A stretch of DNA of 64,000 nucleotides from Macquaria australasica (Eukaryota > Chordata > Actinopteri > Centrarchiformes > Percichthyidae). Below the pieces are notes generated by a model. The model saw nothing but the letters and a program-made list of their open reading frames with translations. It did no database searches and was not told where the DNA came from. Below are positions 56,900 to 64,000 of this stretch, piece by piece. The position numbers and the translations under genes were made by a program. How positions within the stretch are numbered: position 1 is the first letter of the stretch; each line of letters opens with the position of its first letter. The stretch spans positions 365,001 to 429,000 of the forward strand of contig SEMN01000100.1 of assembly GCA_005408345.1 (NCBI GenBank), written 5' to 3'.

Positions 56900-57289
56900 C
56901 TGTGGCTCAAGAATAGCCATTTATGAGAAGTAAATAATGTCCATTAAGGTAGGGATCCTTTTAATATTCATAGCAGGCTTGCTATCACACTCCTTTGTCA
57001 TTCTCAAATATAAAACAGTCTTTGTTTTTAGAGTTTGAGACTATTGTCTCTCTTTGCTTTGTTTGTCCTGTGTCTTTTGACATCCAGTCTCCCAACATTT
57101 CTTGGTCACTTCCTCTTTTAAAACACAGGGCACATTATTCTTTTAACTTTATTAACTCTCATAATTCAGGGGGGGAGGGGGCAATAGAAAACACTTTCCC
57201 CCTGAGGTTTATTGTTTAAAACGGGTGCAGTTCCTTCCCAGGATAAGGGCTTCAGCTAAGCAGAGAGGAATTTGGGCCAGGCCTCATAA
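56900..57289. other. Non-coding DNA, some CNE-like words
   Basis: CCATTTATGAGAAGTAAATAA, CCATTAAGG and TTTAATATTCATAGC (56915-56975) are AT-rich unique words. G-rich run at 57170-57181. Confidence 0.25.
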
Positions 57290-57470
57290 AAAAGAGTATT
57301 TGTGTACCAGAAAGATTTTCGCTTTTCCTTTCTAAATCTTTGTCATTAATGACTTTAGCAAATGTGAAGTGGGGATTGAATGGTTCGGCTGTGCAGGGTC
57401 TTCAAAGGAACCCTCTAATTATTTACCCAGGATATCCTACTCTAGAATTAGAGGCCAGGTCACCGTTGGC
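57290..57470. promoter_or_regulatory. Candidate element with nested palindromes
   Basis: Perfect 12-bp palindrome GTCATTAATGAC (57342-57353). AGGATATCCT palindrome (57429-57438) lies between CTCTAATT (57413-57420) and AATTAGAG (57446-57453), an 8-bp inverted repeat. TCATTAATGA is a dimeric homeodomain-type word. Unique sequence, candidate enhancer. Confidence 0.4.
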
Positions 57471-57539
57471 TTTCATGCTTTTTTCTGTAAAGAAATAATT
57501 TCCACAGAATGGTTTCACTGGGACACCATCTAATCCCTG

Positions 57540-57540
<1 letters not shown>

Positions 57541-57585
<45 letters not shown>
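57541..57585. repeat. (TG)22 microsatellite
   Basis: Perfect TG run. Confidence 0.97.
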
Positions 57586-57586
<1 letters not shown>

Positions 57587-58659
57587 TCTAGCAATGTGCT
57601 CACACACATGTTGGGGTATGTGCACATACAAGCCTATGTGTATGGGGCTGCACTACTCCACAGTATGATGTGTGTAAAAGAGATAGTAAGTTTCCATTTT
57701 CCACACATAACACTGCATGACTTTCCACATCTCTACTCTCGCCCTAGACAGCTTTCACCCACATTACTCAGGTTTCCTGGTCATTTGGCCTTCACATGCC
57801 TTCTAAAAGGGATCTTATCACCCTACTCAGGTTTAGACACTTAACCGAACACTGGGCCTAACCCTCAGGCTTGTGGCACTGCCTCACTGTTGCACTGCTG
57901 AGCCCCTGTGTGACTTAACTCATCCACTCATACCACTGCATGCACCTCAAAGGGTGTCCCAGTTTAACCACTTAACCACATTATAGATTAGCTGTTTTCT
58001 GTTTGCTCCATAGTCCAGTTCAGTAGACAGTTTTTTTCTTAGAAAATACACCATTGATTCATATGTTGGTGCTTTCTAAAACTCCCTTTAGCGTTTTGCT
58101 AAAGGAGTGTGTCCCTTTAAGAATGCTCTGCAGTGGATACCTGTCTAATTCCAGGTGCCAGTGAACCCTGTGTTTTACCAGGTGCAAGGACTGGGTCATT
58201 ACTAAGGTATTTGTTTTCCAGATTACACAGAAAGACCCAGGATTATAGACATGTTATCCATGTCCCCTATCTGTCTGTCAGGGAATGACCCCTTCATGGA
58301 GCCTGGATCCGGCTCCACAGTATGCTCCTGTTTGCTGTCATACCTGCTGGAGATTCCTTAGACCACATCCCAGAGCTACCATGTTGTTCTGGGGCCCCAG
58401 ATCCCCCTTCTGCTGTCTCTCTGTCAACAGGGGCTTGGTATGCTGATCAGTGTCAGCTATGCTTAATGGAAGTAGAAGTAGTGGTAATGACATCTCCCTG
58501 TTCACCTCAATCCCTGCAATACCTCGGGTTTTAGATGGCAGAGTAAGGGAGCAGAGCTGTGTGGTGATTGGGTTGTGGGGTGTGTATGTGTGTATGTGGT
58601 TGGGGGGTCAAATTTAGCCACGGCCCATGGTCGCTGGACAACTGATGGTCTCTCCAAAA
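57586..58659. other. Non-coding DNA
   Basis: Nothing recognised. GT-rich at 58566-58606. Confidence 0.4.
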
Positions 58660-58790
58660 CATTTACATAAAGCCCCACAATTGTGATAATAAACCGTTTT
58701 ATCATTGGGCTCCCAATCAATAATGCGGCTTCTTAAGGTTTAATATTTCAATGATATTGATCATTTTAACAGCTGTGTTTGTGGTTGGCT
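58660..58790. promoter_or_regulatory. Candidate conserved non-coding element
   Basis: ATTGTGATAATAAACCG, TTTTATCATTGGGC, CCCAATCAATAATGCGGC and TTCAATGATATTGATC occur close together. ATCAAT/ATTGAT and TTTAT words suit ONECUT, HOX/CDX or PBX binding. Confidence 0.35.
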
Positions 58791-59344
58791 TGCCTTAACT
58801 GCAGCGCTGTGGGAAGGTGTGTATGTCTGCATGTATATATGTATGTATGTGTGTATGGCACCATGCGATCTTGCTTGTATGCTATTTTGATTCTATATAT
58901 CACATTTGGTCAGCCTTGCAGTGTTCTGTACATAGTGTTCTGTTCTTTACTTTCATTCCCAAATAAGTTGTGGTCATCGGTTCTCTTAACCCCCCTCTAC
59001 CATCCTCATCCTGTTACTCTAGTACAAATGAAATGGAGTGAGTGCAAATAGAAGCTCTGAAAGCACTGTAGTTAGCAGATTTCACTTCCATCCTCTCTTG
59101 AGAGAATGTCTGCTTCCCGCAGATATAAATAGGGGTAGATTTGATAATTAGTAGAAATGAAGGTCCTGGGGCTCAAAGACTTTGATCAGCACATTTCCCC
59201 CTGGTCCCTGACCTTTCATTGGACATGTGTCTTTAGCTCTCTCGCTTTCTCTATCTCTCCATCTTCCCTCTCTCTTTCCTGCTAATCTGCAAATGCTACG
59301 GAAACACAGTTATACATACTGTATATCTGCAAATATCTTTATGG
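58791..59344. other. Non-coding DNA
   Basis: Nothing recognised. (ATGT)n-like stretch at 58830-58856. Confidence 0.4.
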
Positions 59345-59373
59345 GATTTCTAAATGTTTTACATTTAGAAATC
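59345..59373. other. Perfect 12-bp hairpin, 5-nt loop
   Basis: GATTTCTAAATG (59345-59356) and CATTTAGAAATC (59362-59373) with loop TTTTA. Followed by the palindrome GATCATGATC at about 59382-59391. The stem is too short for a typical pre-microRNA. Confidence 0.65.
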
Positions 59374-59630
59374 TTCCCAAGGATCATGATCAGTGTGTTG
59401 TTTTCTGATTGATTAGTGCCGGACAGACCAGTGTACAAAGTACCAAGTGTTCTCTCAGCCTTTCTGCATTCCACACTATGGGAAAGTCAGCACTGCATGC
59501 TAAAGGATGTGAGGTTCCCTGTCAGACTGTTGCAAATCATTCAATATGCATGTCTGTTGGTCCAAAATTGAGCAGAAATGGGGGATGTGTATCTAACTAA
59601 TTTGATAAGTATTTGAAAGCTTGAAGTTAT
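59374..59630. other. Non-coding linker
   Basis: Nothing recognised. Confidence 0.35.
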
Positions 59631-59658
59631 CTCTCTCTCTCTGTCTGTCTGTCTGTCT
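59631..59658. repeat. (CT)6(CTGT)4 microsatellite
   Basis: CT run followed by CTGT units. Confidence 0.93.
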
Positions 59659-60189
59659 TGCAATTGTACAGACACCCTACTGTGTACGAGTGTATACCGT
59701 GTGTGCTCTATGCACTGGGTTGCCTGGGGGCGAACGTTAGCTTGAGCCCCATAGCCCTTCTCTGATTATACATCAATACCTTAATTCCAAGGATAATTAA
59801 TGCTCTTATAAATTACAAAGCTTTCTGAACAAACCACACGGGACATAACAGGAAAATAATACAGTGCAGTCTTTCAGTATGGTTTGAAGAAAGATAGCTT
59901 GTGGCTGCTGTAATAAGATGTTACTTTTGTAGTAGTTAAAATAGTCCCTGCTCTGTTTTATTCGTCATTTTCTTTTTAGTATCACTCTTTAAAATTTCAC
60001 TGTGACTTTTTGGCAAATGTTTTTTTTGTCTTTCGCAAAAACAGTAGTAAAAACAGTCTCTAACAGTATGCATATTTAAATAGAATGTATTTTGTTTGCT
60101 CTCCCGTTATCTCTTCCCCTGTACTGAGGTTTGAGTGAAATGATATGAGCCTACTCACATTTGTACTCCTAGTGTACCACAGAAGCCCC
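59659..60189. other. Non-coding DNA
   Basis: Nothing recognised. Contains CAAGGATAATTAATGC at about 59789. Confidence 0.4.
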
Positions 60190-60350
60190 CCCATGCTGGT
60201 TGCTAATTGGCGGGAGACTGGGAGCTTCCTGCTGTGTGTTCGCTGCTTCCCTTTGCTTTGCCACCCCACCAGGTCTTTCACCAACACTCTGCAGAACCCA
60301 GTAATTAACCCACAGCTAATTAACTACTTCTAATTACACCAGCACGCTGT
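60190..60350. promoter_or_regulatory. Candidate element with evenly spaced TAATTA sites
   Basis: TAATTGG at 60204-60210, then TAATTA at 60302-60307, 60317-60322 and 60331-60336, with starts 15 and 14 bp apart. Regular spacing of identical homeodomain cores in unique DNA is suggestive of a multi-site enhancer. Conservation untested. Confidence 0.42.
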
Positions 60351-61430
60351 TTCTATCACACCCTCCAAAACTGAGGAAACACTCTAGTGCCATGTGTAAA
60401 TCCCCTCTGGAGGGTTTTCGAAGTTAGCTGTGCTCCGATCAGATCATTTAATCAGACTGCCCTGTGTATGAGGAACATACAGTTCTGCGCTGTGATTTCA
60501 CTGCTGCTTTGTCTTAAATCACTTTGCTTCCGTTCTGCAACATGGAATGGATTAGCAGAATTTTATGGTGTTGTGTAAAGGGTAAAATCATTTTCAAGGT
60601 TCTATTTCAAGTCTATTAACAAAGGAGGCAATTGATACTACAAACAAATCAATTTAGCTTTTTCTGGCCAGTATTACTAGTGCAAAATGGTAACTAAAAT
60701 TGAGCGCTGTGAAACTAAAACAATCAGCACATTTCCTCCTGAGTATTTGAGTTTGCTCCTATTGTCATCAGCAAGGATTATTTTAGCTGTAAATGATATA
60801 TCTGTTCCAACACCAGTTTGATGCATAAAGCACACATAAAAAACAACATTAATGAAATCTGTGAGCTGTAGTCTTGTCTCTCTAGCACCTAATGCTTCTA
60901 GGTTTGCACTGGCTGTGACATGACAGACACTGCATGCCTCTGTTCTGCTATCTCTGAGAAATACTCCCAGACATGCCAGTGACCGGCCCCCTCTACTCAC
61001 ACACACTCCTGTAAACACACAATACTGTTCTTCCCCGCCTCAGACTCAACACAGCCACGGCTATTTCTGTTCCACAGACTGATAGCTCCTACTGAAGATC
61101 ATTGATTTTACGGGAAGCCCTGTTTACAGGCTGAGTGCCATCGACCTGAGGTGACTTTTTGCCTCCTGCAGTTGGAGCAATACTGGAGCACCCTTATGTC
61201 TACATTAGCAGAATAGTAGACAGAATATTTACAGCACACAATAAACAACAATGATGTACATGGTTAATTGTCTGATTTACAGTGTTTGGGATCAAAGGGA
61301 ACAAGAACTCCATGTACCTAATATAATCATAATGGTGTGTTGTCAGTGGTTGACAAACTTTTTTGGCTTACAACTCTATGACTGATACTGACTGAGAAAA
61401 AATGTGCATTTTTCCCTTTCAGACACTGTA
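60351..61430. other. Non-coding DNA
   Basis: Nothing recognised. Confidence 0.4.
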
Positions 61431-61600
61431 CTACTATTACATTAACTACAGAATCATTGTCACTGTTTATTATTTCATAAAAAATATTAATCAATTAAAA
61501 TGGTAATAATATAAAGTTTTTAATGACAGTAAGAGTATATTATTTATAATTTCATGCATTTATTTATTTTTTATTCTGTACAGTAAATCATCTTGTGACG
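61431..61600. other. Strongly AT-rich stretch
   Basis: AT-rich with TTTAT and AATAT words. No motif cluster is convincing. Confidence 0.4.
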
Positions 61601-64000
61601 AAAGTCTGCTAGTTTAGGGCACACTCACATGTAGCACGGTTATTCCTTCAATGAGTGTAAGGTTGTTGTATTAGGCATAGGCTACAGTTAGTTTTGGCAG
61701 AATAGACAGTAGATAAAGGCAGAAAGAAACACTCGCAGTGCAGTGTTAGAAATATAAATTCTCTCACTGTAAGAGCACAGTGTTAAAACCAGAATTTACT
61801 AAGCCATGTCGGGCATTAAAATGGACTTATGTTTAAGAGTGCAATGCATGCATGCCTTTATTGGTGATTAATTGGAACAAACCTAGGAGATAAACCCGTG
61901 CTTCAGTTTGCCTGAGGACTACAATGGTTCCCCTATCAATGAGCATGTCCCTAGTGCAACATCAAAGGCCTTCCCCTGCTTTATCAATAAGAACCCTTCC
62001 TTCCCACATCTTCCTGTAACTTGCTTAGTGTTCACGCCATTGATTTTCCAATAAGCGCCCCTTACCCTGCGGTGGCTGGCCAGGCTCTGTGATGGCTCAG
62101 AGACCAGACACAGACAGCCAACATCATTGAGGGACAATTGAAAATCAGATGTGCTGCATTGTTAGGGGTCCTCTAGGCGTATTAAGAAACAATGTTTTTC
62201 CATTTTAAAGAGGAGTTCCCTCACTGCTGACGTGTATGAGGGTAGGAGTAAGGGTCAGTGCTGCATCACGCCCATAGCCCAGCAGTATTCACAGTTAGGG
62301 CTGAGTCAGAGCTAATTCCCTCAGGAAACCCTGGAGAGCAGGGTCCTCTGGAGGCAAGGTCAGGCCTTCAGGCAGGTGATCAGGCATGCTTATAATCAGA
62401 TGGTTCCTTAGCCTTTAATTCCTCCCTCAGTTGGCTGGTAAATCCCACCTAATGAAAGGACCCATAACTTAAAACTTATCTCATTTTCCATCCCTACCAA
62501 ATGACATCCAGACCCACTCTCTGACAGTGTTCATTAGGACTGAGGCCTTTTCACAAGGTTGAACCTGCTTTGTTAGGTCAGTGGTGGTGGGAGGAGGTGG
62601 AGTATTACTTTTATTTTTTTGTCAGTGGAGAGAGAAAGAGAGAGCAGGGGGACCCTAGGCATAAAGCCTTTGAAGGCAGGTGGCAGCAGGAGTGTGAGTT
62701 CTACAGTCAGGATCTGTGCATCGGCATGCTCTCCCTCAGATCAGCTCAGGAATCCAGTCTTTTCTTCCCTCTGATTATTTCTTATTGTCAGCTAAGGCTT
62801 GTTTTGGCTGCATACAGTCTGCTTACTCAGTGGGCCCACATTCAAAATTACGATATAACACAAGGGCAGAGGCCATGGCAGGATCACTTGTTTTGTGCAA
62901 TCAGCACTAGTGCCAGTATGCACAAGAAAATTACAACTTTTCTGCATATTACAGTATATAACCTTACATGATACCACTCAGCAGTAGTCACCTTTAGTGG
63001 GCTGCTCCATCATTTTGATTTGTGGTTATTAACACAGTCAGCACACAGAGACACTGGCCTCCTCCACTTCCCCTCTTCTTCGACCGCGTCTCTTTGTCTG
63101 TCTCCCGGACTTGTTTAGTGCCTCCCAGAGATTAAAGCTTTTCCTGCTTTAAACAGGTGTCACTGAGCCAGGCAGACCTCCAAGAGACATACAGCGTTAT
63201 ATCAGTTGGCCCATCTGCGACTTGCCGACTCCAGACAATCCCATTGCTCATCAGTAACCACTGCAGGTTATTGAATTACACCATCTTGATTTTAAAGGAC
63301 AATCCTGTTTTCTGTAAGCAGTGGACACACCAAGCTGGCTCAGAGCTCCAGCACTGATCAAGAGTCATCGTGTTATCCTGTCTATTGCTAATTGCTTCAG
63401 GTATCTTACAGCAGTAATGCGAATGAATGGGTACATAACCTCACTACAGGACACTGTAGCCACTCTGTTCAGACTCAAGACCATGCAAAGATGAGAGTAG
63501 AGAACTTTAGAGGTCATTGTGAACTAACAATCTTAACAACTACTTGCATATGGGCAAGTGTTCCCAGGCCTGGTCGAGACAGGCAATGGAATCTGGAGGA
63601 GGGGCTGATAGAACAGATTACAGGAACAAGGTGTGAAACACTGTGCTCAGACAGGACACATGGAGACTTTTTCCTGTGAGGCAGTCCTTTTAGACAAGTC
63701 ACATTTTGAGCTTTTTCTTTTCATTTCACTTTGTGCAGTTTTTCCACATGCTTTTAATTTGAAGAATCACTGTCTATTTGACATGTGGCTTTTTTTTCTT
63801 TTCTTGCATTACTCTCGCTGCCCTCAGTCCATTTGTGTGAAATGGCTGTTGAGCTCATAGCCTCTTATTAATGGAGCAGATAATAAATACAGACCAGTAG
63901 GGCTAGTATCCCCTCACTCAATATGGCAGCTATCTCTAAATCATGTCTGGCTGTATAAAGCAATCTTGTTAATAAGCCAGCCAGTCTAATATCTTTCATT
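61601..64000. other. Non-coding DNA, weak CNE-like patches
   Basis: GCATGCATGCC followed by TTTATTGGTGATTAATTGG (about 61845-61874) and the 63850-64000 stretch (TTATTAATGG, AATAAATAC, TAAATCATG) are AT-rich unique patches that may be constrained. No gene, RNA or element family recognised. Confidence 0.3.

Noticed and set aside
59345..59373. Hairpin as a microRNA precursor
   Set aside because: A 12-bp stem is too short, and no known microRNA seed was recognised. I also looked for common microRNAs (for example let-7, miR-9, miR-124) and saw none.
1..64000. CRISPR arrays, tRNA or rRNA genes, phage or bacterial systems
   Set aside because: No spaced direct-repeat array, cloverleaf with A/B boxes, rRNA segment or prokaryotic gene layout was seen. 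The window is vertebrate non-coding DNA.

Overview
The window looks like non-coding DNA from a ray-finned (teleost) fish. The signs are many (CA)n/(GT)n microsatellites, few transposons, moderate AT richness, and three short retrotransposon 3' tails of teleost type: AATAAA followed by TTGAA-type repeats, or a TTTCCCC...AATAAA end followed by ATCC repeats. No operon, ribosome-binding-site or prokaryotic gene structure is present. Open frames reach only about 168 codons. That is about the length chance would give when both strands of 64 kb are read, and none shows a domain I recognise. I therefore call no protein-coding gene with confidence.

Layout. 1-10.4 kb: unique DNA with several stretches that resemble conserved non-coding elements (CNEs), notably 1.6-1.9, 2.8-3.05, 3.8-4.0 and 4.6-5.06 kb. 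10.4-10.5 kb: a LINE-type tail. 10.5-18.6 kb: AT-rich unique DNA with microsatellites, an A-rich block (13.2-13.6 kb) and one CTCF-like site. 18.6-20.3 kb: the one place that looks like a gene start. It has a polypyrimidine tract, a homeodomain-site-rich block, a probable first exon on the + strand ending at 19270 with a strong GTAAGT donor, and raised CpG density beyond it. 20.3-26 kb: repeat-rich and low complexity. 27-64 kb: long unique DNA with a CNE-like block every few kb, many of them carrying TAATTA, ATCAAT, GATA, POU-octamer, CRE, ACATGT (Iroquois-type) or TGACCY (nuclear-receptor half-site) words. One LINE tail lies near 40 kb and one on the - strand at 41.6 kb.

Interpretation (inference). 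This resembles a genomic regulatory block: the promoter and first intron, or the flanking desert, of a developmental transcription-factor gene running rightward from about 19 kb, surrounded by candidate enhancers. I could not name the gene. CNE calls rest on base composition, lack of low complexity and motif content only. No alignment was possible, and every one needs cross-species comparison. The most structured signals are a 17-bp word shared between two candidate CNEs 32 kb apart (one of which also holds a 12-bp inverted repeat of the same word), a seven-member same-strand array of TGACC half-sites at 50.1-50.5 kb, an octamer-bearing stem-loop at 30.15 kb, evenly spaced TAATTA sites at 60.3 kb, and a CRE centred in an inverted repeat at 28.3 kb.
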